Of a stretch of DNA of 64,000 nt, positions 35,353 through 45,282 are shown one piece after another. Both the position numbers and the translations under genes were made by a program. Below the pieces are notes generated by a model. The model ran no database searches and was not told the DNA's origin. It saw only the letters and a list, made by a program, of their open reading frames with translations. The stretch comes from CAVZAB01 sp963773155. GTDB taxonomy: Bacteria; Pseudomonadota; Alphaproteobacteria; Rhizobiales; Beijerinckiaceae. Every line of letters begins with the position of its first letter. Position 1 is the first letter of the stretch. The DNA is taken from NCBI GenBank assembly GCA_963773155.1, contig CAVZAB010000018.1, positions 62,001 through 126,000 on the forward strand, in the 5' to 3' direction.

Positions 35353-36075
35353 GTGCCGGCGCGCGGTGCTCGACCGCCGGCTGGCGCGCCGGTCGGGGGC
35401 CTGCGAACCTGTATCGTCACCCGACAGGTCCTGCCGACCGAGGCGATGATCCGTTTCGTTCTCTCGCCGCAGAGCGAGGTCGTCGCCGATTTGAAGCGCC
35501 GCCTGCCGGGCCGTGGCGTCTGGATCAGCGCCACCGCCGAGGCGGTGCGCCAAGCGGTCCGCCGGCAGGCCTTTGCCCGTTACTTTAAACCGCCGCCCGG
35601 CGGTCTCGAGGGGCTTGCCGAACGGGTCGATCGTCTCATCGAGGCCGACGCCCTGCAATCTCTGGCGCTTGCCAACAAGGCCGGCCTGGTGGTCGCCGGC
35701 GCCGCCAAGGTCGAGGCAGCGGTTGCCGCTCAATCGCTCGCCGGTCTCGTCCATGCCAGCGATGGCGGTGCCGACGGGATCCGTAAGATACGGCAAGCGC
35801 TGGTTCGGCGCTTCGGCGCGGCTGCCGCGACCGTTCCGGCGATCAATAGTTTCGCATCGGCGCAATTGGATTTGGCATTGGGGCGGACAAATGTGATACA
35901 TGCTGCGCTGATCGAAGGGCCGGCCAGCCGGGCGCTGCTGGGGCGTGTCCGGCGGCTCGAAGCCTATCGCGGCGTGGGCCCTGCGGGCGCCGCCGGCGAA
36001 GCGGTGGCAATCGAGTCTTTGCTTGCAAAGACCGGTCTGCCGGCGCATGAGACTGATCCGGAGCTTGGCTCCTGA
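35353..36075 (+). CDS. YlxR/DUF448 RNA-binding protein with an L7Ae-like C-terminal part
   Basis: A 240-aa protein. The N-terminal YlxR domain has LRTCIVTRQVLPTEAMIRFV and LPGRGVWISATAEAV. The C-terminal part, about 95-240, has features of the L7Ae/L30e fold (LALANKAGLVVAGAAKVEAA). The family is implicated in RNase P binding and RNA metabolism. It starts with GTG 35353, three bases after the nusA stop, so it is coupled to nusA and precedes infB as in most bacteria. Confidence 0.9.
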   Translation: MPARGARPPAGAPVGGLRTCIVTRQVLPTEAMIRFVLSPQSEVVADLKRRLPGRGVWISATAEAVRQAVRRQAFARYFKPPPGGLEGLAERVDRLIEADALQSLALANKAGLVVAGAAKVEAAVAAQSLAGLVHASDGGADGIRKIRQALVRRFGAAAATVPAINSFASAQLDLALGRTNVIHAALIEGPASRALLGRVRRLEAYRGVGPAGAAGEAVAIESLLAKTGLPAHETDPELGS

Positions 36076-36119
36076 CGAACAAATTCTGACAGGGCCTGTC
36101 CCTAGGACTCGGACGACGA

Positions 36120-38756
36120 ATGAGCGAGACGAAAAATTCCGGCGACAAGACGCTGAGCGTAGCCCCGACCAAGACGCTGACCCTGAAGCGTCCGGTCGAA
36201 CAGGGCGTCGTCCGGCAGAGCTTCTCGCATGGGCGAACCAAGGCGGTCGTCGTCGAGAAGGTCAAGCGCCGCACCCCGACGGTCGGCGAGGTCCTTGCCA
36301 AGGAACCCGCCTCGGCCAGCCCGGCGCCGCGGCTAGCGACGAACGCTTCGCCGCCGGCCGCCGCCCCGGCCCCGGCGGCGCGTGCCCCGGCGCAATCGCG
36401 GCCGTTGACCGGCGTTGTCCTGCCGACCTTGACCGACGACGAACAGGAGAAGCGCCGCAGCGCGCTCGCTAGCGCGCGCGAACATGAGGAAGAGGATCGC
36501 CGCCGGCAGGAAGCCGAGCAGAAGAAACGGGCCGAGCGCGAAGCGCGCGAACGCCAGGAGCGCGAGGCGGGCGAAGCGCGCCGGCGCGACGAGGAAACCC
36601 GCCGCCTGCAGGAGGCCGAGGCCAAGCGCCGCTCCGAGGATGAGGCCAAGCGGCGGCTAGCCGGCGGCGAGCCGGCGCCGGCTTCCGCGCTGCCCTTGCT
36701 GCGCAAGATCGGCGCGGCCGCGCCCGCTGCCACGAGCCTCGTCGCCGGCCCCGGCCGCACCGCCGAGGTCGAGGAAGAGGCGACCAAGCGCGTCATTCGC
36801 CGGCCAGGCCTGCCGACCAAGGTGCTGCTGCCGCCCAAGGCGCCGCGCGGGGCCGAGCAGAAGATGCGCGGGCGGCTGACGGTGCAAAGCGTCGGCAGCG
36901 ATCAGGACGAGCGGACCCGTTCGGTCGCGGCCTTCCGGCGCCGGGTCCAGCGTCTCAACCGGCTCGGCAACAGCGAGCCGAAGGAAAAGATTTCGAAGGA
37001 AATCGTCGTGCCGGAGACGATCACCATCCAGGAGCTCGCCAACCGCATGTCGGAACGGGCGGTCGATGTCATCAAGCTGCTGATGAAGCAGGGGCAGATG
37101 GTCAAGATCACCGACGTCATCGATGCCGATACGGCCGAGCTGATCGCTGGCGAGCTCGGGCATCGGGTCAAAAGGGTGGCCGAATCGGATGTCGAGGAGG
37201 GCCTGTTCGATCGGCTCGACAGCGACGACCATCTGGTCTCGCGTCCGCCGGTGGTCACGATCATGGGCCATGTCGATCACGGCAAGACCTCGTTGCTCGA
37301 TTCGATCCGCCGGGCCAATGTTGTGGCCGGCGAGGCCGGCGGGATTACCCAGCACATCGGCGCCTATCAGGTGATCGCACCGAACGGCCTGCCGGTAACC
37401 TTCATCGACACGCCTGGCCATGCGGCCTTTACCGCGATGCGGGCGCGCGGCGCCAAGGTCACCGACATTGTCGTGCTGGTCGTGGCCGCCGACGACGGGG
37501 TGATGCCGCAGACAATCGAGGCGATCAATCACGCCCGCGCGGCCCGCGTGCCGATGATCGTGGCGATCAACAAAATCGACAAGCCTGAGGCCAAGCCGGA
37601 ACGGGTGCGCAGCGAATTGCTGCAGCACGAGGTGCAGGTTGAGAGCATGGGCGGCGATACGCTCGAGATCGAAGTCTCGGCGACCAAAAGGCTCAATCTC
37701 GACAAATTGCTCGAGGCAATTGCGCTGCAGGCCGAGGTCCTCGACCTCAAGGCCAATCCCGACCGGCCGGCCGAAGGCACCGTCATCGAGGCCAGGCTCG
37801 ACCGCGGCCGCGGCCCGGTCGCAACCGTCCTTGTTCAGCGCGGCACCTTGAAAGTCGGCGACCTGATTGTCGCCGGCTCGCAATGGGGCCGCGTCCGCGC
37901 CCTGCTCGACGACACGGGCGCCAATGTCGGCGTGGCCGGCCCGGCCTTCCCGGTCGAGGTCCTGGGCTTTTCAGGGGCGCCGGAAGCCGGCGACCGGGTT
38001 GCGGTCGTCGCCAGCGAGGCGCGGGCCCGCGAAATCACTGAATATCGCGAGCGCCAGAAGCGCGACAAGCTGGCGGCGCGCGGCGGCACCGTGCGTGGTT
38101 CGCTGGCCGATATGATGAGCCAATTGAAGACCTCGGCAGGCCGCAAGGAATTCCCGCTGCTGATCAAGGGCGACGTACAAGGCTCGGTCGAGGCGATCAT
38201 TGCCGCGCTCGAGAAAATGGGCACCGAAGAGGTCAGCGCCCGGGTGATCCACGCCGGCGTCGGGGCAATCACTGAAAGCGATATTACGCTCGCCGAGGCC
38301 TCGCATGCCGCGGTGATCGGCTTCAATGTCCGCGCCCACAAGGAGGCCCGCGAGGCGGCCGAGCGGATCGGAACGGAAATTCGCTACTACAATATCATCT
38401 ACAATCTCGTCGACGACGTGAAGGCGGCGATGTCGGGCCTGCTGGCGCCAAGCCTGCGCGAGACCTTGCTCGGCAATGCGGTCATCCTCGAAGTTTTCGC
38501 GATTTCCAAAGTCGGCAAGGTCGCCGGCTGCCGGGTCACCGACGGCGTCGTTCAGCGCGGCGCCAATGTCCGCCTTATTCGCGACAATGTCGTTGTTCAC
38601 GAAGGCCGCTTGTCGACGCTGAAGCGGTTCAAAGACGAAGTCAGGGAAGTGGTAGCCGGCCAGGAATGTGGCATGGCCTTCGAAAATTATCAGGACATGC
38701 GTCAGGCCGACGTCATCGAATGCTACCGCGTCGAGGAAGTGAAGCGCACGCTGTAA
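36120..38756 (+). CDS. infB: Translation initiation factor IF-2
   Basis: An 878-aa GTPase that places initiator tRNA on the 30S subunit. The N-terminal 270 residues are low-complexity and charged (Ala/Glu/Arg-rich, coiled-coil-like at about 105-180). The IF2_N domain is at about 300-350. G-domain motifs are GHVDHGKT (383-390), DTPGHAAF and NKIDKPEAK. C-terminal domains C1 and C2 are complete. The length and alphaproteobacterial N-terminal extension are usual. Confidence 0.97.
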   Translation: MSETKNSGDKTLSVAPTKTLTLKRPVEQGVVRQSFSHGRTKAVVVEKVKRRTPTVGEVLAKEPASASPAPRLATNASPPAAAPAPAARAPAQSRPLTGVVLPTLTDDEQEKRRSALASAREHEEEDRRRQEAEQKKRAEREARERQEREAGEARRRDEETRRLQEAEAKRRSEDEAKRRLAGGEPAPASALPLLRKIGAAAPAATSLVAGPGRTAEVEEEATKRVIRRPGLPTKVLLPPKAPRGAEQKMRGRLTVQSVGSDQDERTRSVAAFRRRVQRLNRLGNSEPKEKISKEIVVPETITIQELANRMSERAVDVIKLLMKQGQMVKITDVIDADTAELIAGELGHRVKRVAESDVEEGLFDRLDSDDHLVSRPPVVTIMGHVDHGKTSLLDSIRRANVVAGEAGGITQHIGAYQVIAPNGLPVTFIDTPGHAAFTAMRARGAKVTDIVVLVVAADDGVMPQTIEAINHARAARVPMIVAINKIDKPEAKPERVRSELLQHEVQVESMGGDTLEIEVSATKRLNLDKLLEAIALQAEVLDLKANPDRPAEGTVIEARLDRGRGPVATVLVQRGTLKVGDLIVAGSQWGRVRALLDDTGANVGVAGPAFPVEVLGFSGAPEAGDRVAVVASEARAREITEYRERQKRDKLAARGGTVRGSLADMMSQLKTSAGRKEFPLLIKGDVQGSVEAIIAALEKMGTEEVSARVIHAGVGAITESDITLAEASHAAVIGFNVRAHKEAREAAERIGTEIRYYNIIYNLVDDVKAAMSGLLAPSLRETLLGNAVILEVFAISKVGKVAGCRVTDGVVQRGANVRLIRDNVVVHEGRLSTLKRFKDEVREVVAGQECGMAFENYQDMRQADVIECYRVEEVKRTL

Positions 38757-38826
38757 TCTGAACAGCAACCTGCCGCCACCAGAGCCGCGCCCTCGGGCGA
38801 GCCGACGCTTTGTGCTGGAGTCAATC

Positions 38827-39243
38827 ATGTCGAGACATCATCATTCCGGCGCCGGGCAGTCGCAACGCATGCTGCGGGTTGCCGAATTGGTGCGCCATCA
38901 GCTTGCCGAAATGCTGACCCGCGGGGCGGTCGACGATCCGATTTTCCTTAACCCCGGCATCAGCATTGTCGAGGCGCGGATGAGCCCCGATCTGAAGCTC
39001 GCGACCATCTATGTCCAGGCCGGTTCACAGGGCGATCCGCAGGCCTTGCTCGCGGCATTCGAGCGCCACAAGAAATATCTGCGCGGCGAGATCGCCCGCG
39101 CGATCAATCTGCGCTTCGCGCCGGAGCTGCGTTTTCGCGTCGATGACGCCTTGGCCCGGGGCTCGCGCATCGACGCCCTCCTGCGCGACCCCGCGGTCAA
39201 GCGCGACTTGGCCACCCGGCCGAACGACGAGCCGAAGGCCTGA
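38827..39243 (+). CDS. rbfA: Ribosome-binding factor A
   Basis: A 138-aa KH-like protein that binds the 30S subunit during late 16S rRNA processing. QRMLRVAELVRHQLAEML and FLNPGISIVEARMSPDLKLA are typical, as is LRGEIARAINLRFAPELRFR. ATG 38827 (MSRHHHSG) follows a GGAG ribosome site; the frame opens 15 bp earlier. It lies between infB and truB, 6 bp before the latter. Confidence 0.95.
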   Translation: MSRHHHSGAGQSQRMLRVAELVRHQLAEMLTRGAVDDPIFLNPGISIVEARMSPDLKLATIYVQAGSQGDPQALLAAFERHKKYLRGEIARAINLRFAPELRFRVDDALARGSRIDALLRDPAVKRDLATRPNDEPKA

Positions 39244-39249
39244 AAGCCG

Positions 39250-40149
39250 ATGAACGGCGGCAAACGAATCGAGGTTAACGGCTGGGTGGTGCTGGACAAG
39301 CCGGTCGGGATGACCTCGACCTACGCCGTGAGTGAGCTCCGGCGGCTGTTCCAGGCTAAGAAGGCCGGCCATGCCGGAACGCTCGATCCGCTCGCCTCGG
39401 GACTTCTGCCAATCGCCTTTGGCGAGGCAACCAAGACCGTGCCGTTCATCCAGGACGGCGACAAGACCTACCGCTTCAGCGTCCGCTGGGGGGTCGAAAC
39501 CGACAGCGACGATGCCGATGGCACGCCGACGCACAGCTCTGAGCGACGACCGGCTGCGGCCGAAATCGAGGCCCTCCTGCCACGCTTCACCGGCACGATT
39601 TTGCAGCGCCCGCCGTCTTTTTCGGCGATCAAAGTCGGCGGCGAGCGGGCCTATGATCTGGCCCGTGACGGCGATGCCCGCGTGCTTGAGCCGCGCGAAG
39701 TCAGGGTCGACGCGCTGGCCCTGGTTTTGGCCGAGCGGGACGAGGCGACCTTCGCTGCGCGATGCGGCAAGGGCACCTATGTGCGGGCGATCGCCAGGGA
39801 TCTGGGGCGCGGGCTCGGCTGCTTCGGCCATGTCTCTGCCCTGCGTCGGACCAGGGTCGGGCCGTTCGCCGAGGCCGATGCCAGGCCGCCCGAGGCGCTG
39901 CGGCGGGCGCACGCCTGCGGCGATACGGTCTTGCTGCCGGTGTCTGCTGGCCTGTCGGAAATCCCGGCGATTGTCGTTGACCGCGATGCGGCGGCTCGGC
40001 TGCGCCGCGGCCAGTCGATCCTGATGCGCGGCAATGATCTGCCAATCGGTGGCGCCGCCTATGCGACCTGCGGGTCGGTGCCGATCGCGATTGGCGCGAT
40101 CGATGCGGGCGAGTTGGTGCCGCGCCGGGTCTTTAACCTGCCGTTTTAG
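39250..40149 (+). CDS. truB: tRNA pseudouridine(55) synthase TruB
   Basis: A 299-aa pseudouridine synthase modifying U55 in the T-loop of tRNAs. GWVVLDKPVGMTS starts the catalytic domain. KAGHAGTLDPLASGLLPIAF (about 38-57) carries the catalytic Asp. RPPSFSAIKVGGERAYDLAR and the GTYVRAIARDLG block follow. A short PUA-like C-terminal segment ends the protein. Length is normal. Confidence 0.96.
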   Translation: MNGGKRIEVNGWVVLDKPVGMTSTYAVSELRRLFQAKKAGHAGTLDPLASGLLPIAFGEATKTVPFIQDGDKTYRFSVRWGVETDSDDADGTPTHSSERRPAAAEIEALLPRFTGTILQRPPSFSAIKVGGERAYDLARDGDARVLEPREVRVDALALVLAERDEATFAARCGKGTYVRAIARDLGRGLGCFGHVSALRRTRVGPFAEADARPPEALRRAHACGDTVLLPVSAGLSEIPAIVVDRDAAARLRRGQSILMRGNDLPIGGAAYATCGSVPIAIGAIDAGELVPRRVFNLPF

Positions 40150-40367
40150 GCGGCCGGCGGCAATCAGGCCGGTCTGCTTTCGGCCTACTTTCGGCTGGCG
40201 TTCTCAGTCAATTCGTGTATAAGCGCCGCGATGGCGGCGCTTCGGCGCCAAGCCCTTGATGGTCATGGACGACCGAGCTGGACGACATCCCGGCCCGGCC
40301 GCGAACGTGGCGATCTGGTCGCCCCGCAAGGGTTTGACCCCTCCCTTCCAGATGAAAGGACAGTCCG

Positions 40368-40637
40368 ATGTCGATTACGGCCGAGCGCAAGGAATCGCTC
40401 ATCAAGGAATTTGGCACCAAACAAGGCGACACGGGGTCCCCCGAGGTCCAGGTCGCGATCCTCACGGAACGCATCAACAACCTGACCGAGCACTTCAAGT
40501 CGCATGTCAAGGACAATCATTCGCGGCGCGGCTTGCTCAAACTGGTTTCGCAGCGCCGCACGCTTCTCGATTATGTCAAGGGCCGTGACGAGGCCCGTTA
40601 CCGGGCGATCATCGAAAAGCTTGGCATCCGTCGTTGA
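40368..40637 (+). CDS. rpsO: 30S ribosomal protein S15
   Basis: An 89-aa protein of standard S15 length. It binds 16S rRNA at the central domain and forms a bridge to 50S. TGSPEVQVAILTERINNLTE and HFKSHVKDNHSRRGLLKLVS (with RRTLLDYVK after) are hallmark blocks. It is preceded by a 218-bp leader after truB, long enough for the autoregulatory structure known in other bacteria, though I cannot show one. pnp follows, as is general. Confidence 0.97.
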   Translation: MSITAERKESLIKEFGTKQGDTGSPEVQVAILTERINNLTEHFKSHVKDNHSRRGLLKLVSQRRTLLDYVKGRDEARYRAIIEKLGIRR

Positions 40638-40741
40638 ATTGTGCGTCGGGAGGCACTGAACTCCCATTATGCGTCGGCGGCATGGGGTCGCCGGCCCCCT
40701 CCTCGTCCGAAAAGGCGCTGCCATGGGCAGGATCGCCGGAA

Positions 40742-40763
40742 GCTGTCAGGTCGATCCGACAGC
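40742..40763 (+). promoter_or_regulatory. Hairpin in the rpsO-pnp intergenic region
   Basis: GCTGTC pairs perfectly with GACAGC across a 10-nt loop in the 190-bp space between rpsO and pnp. In E. coli a stem in this position is cut by RNase III and serves pnp autoregulation. Here the position fits, but the stem is short and the role is inferred. Confidence 0.35.
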
Positions 40764-40828
40764 CTCTTGCCGTCTTGCTCATGATCCTGGCGCTTTTTAG
40801 AGGATGAGCAGACAGAAAGACAAGAGAC

Positions 40829-42970
40829 ATGTTCGAAATACACAAAGAGGAAATCAATTGGGCCGGCCGCAAGCTGACGCTTGAGACCGGCCGGATCGCC
40901 CGCCAGGCCGATGGCAGCGTTCTGGCGACCTATGGCGAGACGACGGTGCTCGCCACCGCGGTATCGATGAAGACGGCCAAGGCCGGCATCGATTTTCTGC
41001 CGCTTACCGTCAATTACCAGGAAAAGGCCTTTGCGGCGGGCCGCATACCCGGCGGCTATTTCAAGCGCGAAGGCCGGCCGAGCGAAAAGGAGACATTGGT
41101 CTCGCGGCTGATCGACCGGCCGATCCGGCCGCTGTTCCCGGACGGCTATTACAACGAAACGCAAGTGGTCGCGACGGTGCTCTCGCATGATCTCGAAAAC
41201 GATCCCGACATCGTCGCGATGGTGGCGGCCTCGGCGGCGCTAACGCTGTCGGGGGTTCCCTTCATGGGCCCGGTCGGAGCCGCCCGGGTCGGCTCGATCG
41301 GCGGCGAATTGACGCTCAACCCGACACTCGACGCGATGAAGGAATCGGCGCTCGACCTGGTCGTCGCCGGTACCGCCGATGCGGTGCTGATGGTCGAATC
41401 AGAAGCCAAGGAACTGGCCGAGGAGACGATGCTGGCCGCCGTCATGTTCGGCCACCGCGGCTTCCAGCCGGTCATCGACGCGATCATCCGGCTCGCCGAA
41501 AAGGCCGCCAAGGAACCTCGCGATCACGCGCTCGTCGAAATGACCGCCTGTGAAAAGGCGGTCCGCGATTTGTGCGAAGCCGATCTGCGCAAGGCCTATG
41601 CGATTACCGCCAAACAGGAGCGCTACCAGGCCGTCGATGCGGTCAAGGCCGATCTCAATGCCAAATTCTTTGCCGAAGGCGCCGAACCCAAATTCAGCAA
41701 GGAAATGGTCGCCCACGTCCTCCACGAGCTCCAGGCGAAAGTCGTTCGCTGGAACATTCTGGACAGCGGACGGCGCATCGATGGGCGCGATGTCAAGACC
41801 GTTCGCCCGATCCTCGCCCAGGTTGGCATTCTGCCGCGCACGCATGGTTCGGCCCTGTTCACTCGCGGCGAGACCCAAGCCCTGGTCGTGGCTACGCTTG
41901 GCACCAGCGAAGACGAGCAATTCGTCGACAGCCTTGAGGGCACGTTCAAGGAACGCTTCCTCCTCCACTACAATTTTCCGCCCTATTCGGTCGGTGAAGC
42001 CGGCCGTATGGGCTCGCCCGGACGGCGCGAAATCGGCCACGGCAAGCTGGCATGGCGAGCCGTCCGGCCGATGCTGCCCACCGCGGCCGAGTTTCCCTAC
42101 ACGATCCGCGTCGTCTCGGAGATCACCGAATCGAACGGCTCCTCCTCGATGGCCACTGTCTGCGGCACCTCACTCGCACTGATGGATGCCGGCGTGCCGC
42201 TGCGCCGGGCGACCGCGGGCATTGCTATGGGCCTGATCCTCGAGGGCGACCGCTTCGCGGTCCTCTCCGACATTCTCGGCGACGAGGACCATCTCGGCGA
42301 CATGGACTTCAAGGTTGCCGGCACCGAACTCGGCGTGACGTCGCTGCAGATGGACATCAAGATTGCCGGCATAACCGAGCAGATCATGCAGGTCGCGCTG
42401 CGCCAAGCGCGCGATGGCAGGCTGCACATTCTCGCTGAAATGGCCAAGGCCTTGACCGGCGCGCGAGCCGAACTGGGTGAACATGCGCCGCGCATCGAGA
42501 CGTTGAAGATACCGACCGACAAGATCCGCGAAGTGATCGGTACCGGCGGCAAGGTAATCCGCGAAATCGTCGAGAAGACCGGCGCCAAAATCAACATTGA
42601 GGATGACGGCACGGTCAAGATTGCCTCGAGCGATGGCGCCTCGATCAAGGCGGCGATCAATTGGATCAAATCGATCGCCAGCGACCCCGAAGTCGGCCAG
42701 ATTTACGAGGGCACGGTTGTCAAGACCGTCGACTTTGGCGCCTTCGTCAATTTCTTCGGCTCCAAGGACGGCCTCGTCCATATTTCGCAATTGGCGCGCG
42801 GGCGCGTCGCCAAGACGACCGATGTCGTCAAGGAAGGCGACAAGGTCAAGGTCAAGCTGCTCGGCTTCGACGACCGCGGCAAGATCCGCCTGTCGATGCG
42901 GGTGGTCGACCAGGCGACCGGCGAGGACCTCGAGGGCAAGGAAGACAGGGAAGTGGCAGCGGGCGGCTGA
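40829..42970 (+). CDS. pnp: Polyribonucleotide nucleotidyltransferase (PNPase)
   Basis: A 713-aa phosphorolytic 3'-5' exoribonuclease of normal length. Two RNase PH domains are present (GRIARQADGSVLATYGETTV near the N-terminus; HGSALFTRGETQALVVATLG in the second). GRMGSPGRREIGHGKLAWRA is the catalytic region. A KH domain (GTGGKVIREIVEKTGAKINI) and an S1 domain (EGTVVKTVDFGAFVNFFGSK) close the protein. It degrades mRNA and works in RNA quality control. Confidence 0.97.
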   Translation: MFEIHKEEINWAGRKLTLETGRIARQADGSVLATYGETTVLATAVSMKTAKAGIDFLPLTVNYQEKAFAAGRIPGGYFKREGRPSEKETLVSRLIDRPIRPLFPDGYYNETQVVATVLSHDLENDPDIVAMVAASAALTLSGVPFMGPVGAARVGSIGGELTLNPTLDAMKESALDLVVAGTADAVLMVESEAKELAEETMLAAVMFGHRGFQPVIDAIIRLAEKAAKEPRDHALVEMTACEKAVRDLCEADLRKAYAITAKQERYQAVDAVKADLNAKFFAEGAEPKFSKEMVAHVLHELQAKVVRWNILDSGRRIDGRDVKTVRPILAQVGILPRTHGSALFTRGETQALVVATLGTSEDEQFVDSLEGTFKERFLLHYNFPPYSVGEAGRMGSPGRREIGHGKLAWRAVRPMLPTAAEFPYTIRVVSEITESNGSSSMATVCGTSLALMDAGVPLRRATAGIAMGLILEGDRFAVLSDILGDEDHLGDMDFKVAGTELGVTSLQMDIKIAGITEQIMQVALRQARDGRLHILAEMAKALTGARAELGEHAPRIETLKIPTDKIREVIGTGGKVIREIVEKTGAKINIEDDGTVKIASSDGASIKAAINWIKSIASDPEVGQIYEGTVVKTVDFGAFVNFFGSKDGLVHISQLARGRVAKTTDVVKEGDKVKVKLLGFDDRGKIRLSMRVVDQATGEDLEGKEDREVAAGG

Positions 42971-42997
42971 GGCGAACCTAGGGCGCTGAGCAGCAAG

Positions 42998-43024
42998 AAG
43001 GGCGATCCTCGCCGGATCGCCCTT
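42998..43024 (+). terminator. Hairpin terminator after pnp, shared with fabI
   Basis: A perfect 10-bp stem, AAGGGCGATC paired with GATCGCCCTT, with a 7-nt loop, lies 28 bp after the pnp stop and about 120 bp beyond the convergent fabI stop. A T-run is lacking on the + side; the opposite strand ends with CTT. It is probably a bidirectional terminator for pnp and fabI. Confidence 0.65.
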
Positions 43025-43147
43025 CCGGTTTCCGGGTCCCACTCGACGTTGCGGGTCTTACAAACTGGAGTTTGACCTCGGGGAAACAGTGAAAATTGGC
43101 ATGGAATTGTGAATTTTCTGTAGCCAGTTTCGGGTCGGATTGCGCAC

Positions 43148-43990
43148 CTATTCGGCCGCCTCGCCGCGTGCCTCGCCCTCTTCGCCACGCAGGTCCTCCG
43201 GCCGCGGCATTGAAATGATGTTGTAGCCAGCGTCGACGAAATGCATTTCGCCGGTGACTCCGGCCGACAGGTCGCACAGGAGATAGACGGCCGAGCCGCC
43301 AATGTCCTCGATCGTCACCGCCCGCCGCATCGGGGCATGCGTCTTCTGGAAATTGAGCATCGCGCGGGCATCGGCAATGCCGGCACCGGCGAGCGTGCGG
43401 ATCGGCCCCGCCGATATCGCATTGACCCGGATACCGGCCGGCCCGAGATCGCTCGCCAAATAGCGCACGCTCGCCTCGAGCGCGGCCTTCGCAAGACCCA
43501 TGACATTGTAGTTCGGCATGACCCGCGTCGCCCCGCCATAGGTTAGGGTCAGCAGGGCGCCGCCGCGGCGCATCAATGGGGCGGCGCGCTGGGCGACTTC
43601 GGTGAAGGAGAAGCAGGAGATCACCATGGTTCGCGAGAAGTTCTGCCGCGAGGTGCTATCGATATAGCGGCCCTTCAATTCGTTCTTGTCGGAAAAACCG
43701 ATCGCGTGCACGACGAAATCGATCGCGTCCCAGGCCGTCTTGAGCCGATCGAAGGTCTGATCGAGGCTGGCCAGCAACTCGACGTCGCAGGGCAGGACGA
43801 GCTGCGATCCGAGGCTTTCGGCGAGCGGCCTCACCCTTTTGCCGAGCGCCTCGCCTTGATAGGTGAAGGCGATTTCGGCGCCCTGCGAAGCGATCGCCTT
43901 GGCAATGCCCCAGGCGATCGAATGATCGTTGGCGACACCCATGATGAGGCCGCGCTTGCCGTGCATGAGTCCGGTCTGTGACATCGTCAT
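43148..43990 (-). CDS. fabI: Enoyl-[acyl-carrier-protein] reductase FabI
   Basis: A 280-aa short-chain dehydrogenase-fold enzyme that reduces enoyl-ACP with NADH in fatty-acid elongation. The N-terminal nucleotide-binding GLIMGVANDHSIAWGIAKAI is FabI-specific. LTLTYGGATRVMPNYNVMGL with the following AKAAL supplies the Y-x6-K catalytic pair. The C-terminal 15 residues are acidic. It forms the fabA-fabB-fabI group with its upstream neighbours (12 bp after fabB). Confidence 0.95.
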   Translation of the reverse strand: MTMSQTGLMHGKRGLIMGVANDHSIAWGIAKAIASQGAEIAFTYQGEALGKRVRPLAESLGSQLVLPCDVELLASLDQTFDRLKTAWDAIDFVVHAIGFSDKNELKGRYIDSTSRQNFSRTMVISCFSFTEVAQRAAPLMRRGGALLTLTYGGATRVMPNYNVMGLAKAALEASVRYLASDLGPAGIRVNAISAGPIRTLAGAGIADARAMLNFQKTHAPMRRAVTIEDIGGSAVYLLCDLSAGVTGEMHFVDAGYNIISMPRPEDLRGEEGEARGEAAE

Positions 43991-44002
43991 GGCCCGCTCC
44001 CC

Positions 44003-45226
44003 TCAAGCATCGAGATGTTTTAAGACAAGCGTGGCGTTGGTGCCGCCAAAACCGAACGAATTCGAGAGAACCGCCTTCAGGCTGACATTGTCGCGGCGCT
44101 CGCGCACGATGTTCATATCGGCAAAGTCCGGATCGATCGTCTCGATATGGGCGCTGGCGCAGATGAAGCCGTTCTGCATCATCAGCAGCGAATAGATGGC
44201 CTCCTGCACGCCGGTCGCTCCGAGCGAATGACCGGTCAGCGACTTGGTCGCGGCAATCGGCGGGCAATGCTCACCAGCGCCGAAGACTTCGCGGATCGCT
44301 TCGATTTCGCGCAGGTCGCCGATCGGCGTCGATGTCGCATGCGGGTTGATATAATCGATCGGGACGCGCACCCCGGCAAGCGCCTGGCGCATGCAGCGCA
44401 CCGCCCCCTCGCCCGAGGGCGCCACCATGTCATAACCGTCCGAGGTTGCGCCATAGCCGGCAATTTCGCCGTAGATTTTGGCGCCGCGAGCCTTGGCATG
44501 GGCCAGTTCCTCGAGGACCAGAACCCCGGCTCCGCCGGCAATGACGAAGCCGTCGCGGTTCTTGTCATAGGCGCGCGAGGCGACCGCCGGCCGGTCGTTG
44601 AAGGATGACGACATCGCGCCCATCGCATCAAACAGCACCGACAGCGTCCAGTCGAGCTCCTCGCAGCCGCCGGCAAACATCAGATCCTGCTTGCCATAGC
44701 GGATCATTTCGGTGGCATTGCCGATGCAATGGTTGGAGGTCGCACAGGCCGAGGAGATCGAATAATTCACGCCCTTGATTTTGAACCAGGTGGCGAGCGT
44801 CGCCGAAGCGGTCGACGACATCGCCTTGGGGACCGCGAAGGGTCCGACGCGCTTTGGTCCCTTGCTGCGAGCGATATCGGCCAATTCGACAATGACACGG
44901 GCGGATGGGCCGCCCGAACCCATGATGATGCCGGTCATTTCGTTCGAAATTTCCTTGGCCTCGAGCCCGGCATCGCGTATCGCCTGGTCCATGGCGACAT
45001 GGTTCCAGGCGGTGCCGGTGGCGTGAAAGCGCATCGCCCGGCGGTCGATCAGCGGCTCGGGATCGAGCCGGGGGGCGCCGTGAACCTGGCTGCGGAAGCC
45101 CATTTCGGCATATTTGTCGGCCCGCTGAATACCGGATCGGCCTTCCCGCAACGAGGCCAGCACTTCCTGCGTATTGTTGCCGATCGATGCGACAATCCCC
45201 ATGCCGGTGACGACGACGCGTCTCAT
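44003..45226 (-). CDS. fabB: 3-oxoacyl-[ACP] synthase I (FabB type)
   Basis: A 407-aa condensing enzyme. The active-site Cys is in YSISSACATSNHCIGNATEM (about residue 163). The catalytic His residues are in YINPHATSTPIGD and KSLTGHSLGATG. SNSFGFGGTNATLVL is the C-terminal loop. With fabA it forms the anaerobic unsaturated fatty-acid branch, in which FabB elongates cis-3-decenoyl-ACP. The fabA-fabB-fabI order supports FabB over FabF. Confidence 0.94.
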   Translation of the reverse strand: MRRVVVTGMGIVASIGNNTQEVLASLREGRSGIQRADKYAEMGFRSQVHGAPRLDPEPLIDRRAMRFHATGTAWNHVAMDQAIRDAGLEAKEISNEMTGIIMGSGGPSARVIVELADIARSKGPKRVGPFAVPKAMSSTASATLATWFKIKGVNYSISSACATSNHCIGNATEMIRYGKQDLMFAGGCEELDWTLSVLFDAMGAMSSSFNDRPAVASRAYDKNRDGFVIAGGAGVLVLEELAHAKARGAKIYGEIAGYGATSDGYDMVAPSGEGAVRCMRQALAGVRVPIDYINPHATSTPIGDLREIEAIREVFGAGEHCPPIAATKSLTGHSLGATGVQEAIYSLLMMQNGFICASAHIETIDPDFADMNIVRERRDNVSLKAVLSNSFGFGGTNATLVLKHLDA

Positions 45227-45282
45227 TCTGCTCTCCCACCCTCTTTATCCAGGCCGTCGTCCTGGCAATGGCCGGTTCGCCC

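Noticed and set aside
34273..36048. Open frame of 591 codons on the - strand across nusA and ylxR
   Set aside because: Antisense to two clear genes; composition is that of a reverse-complement shadow (Asp/Arg/Leu-rich, no domains).
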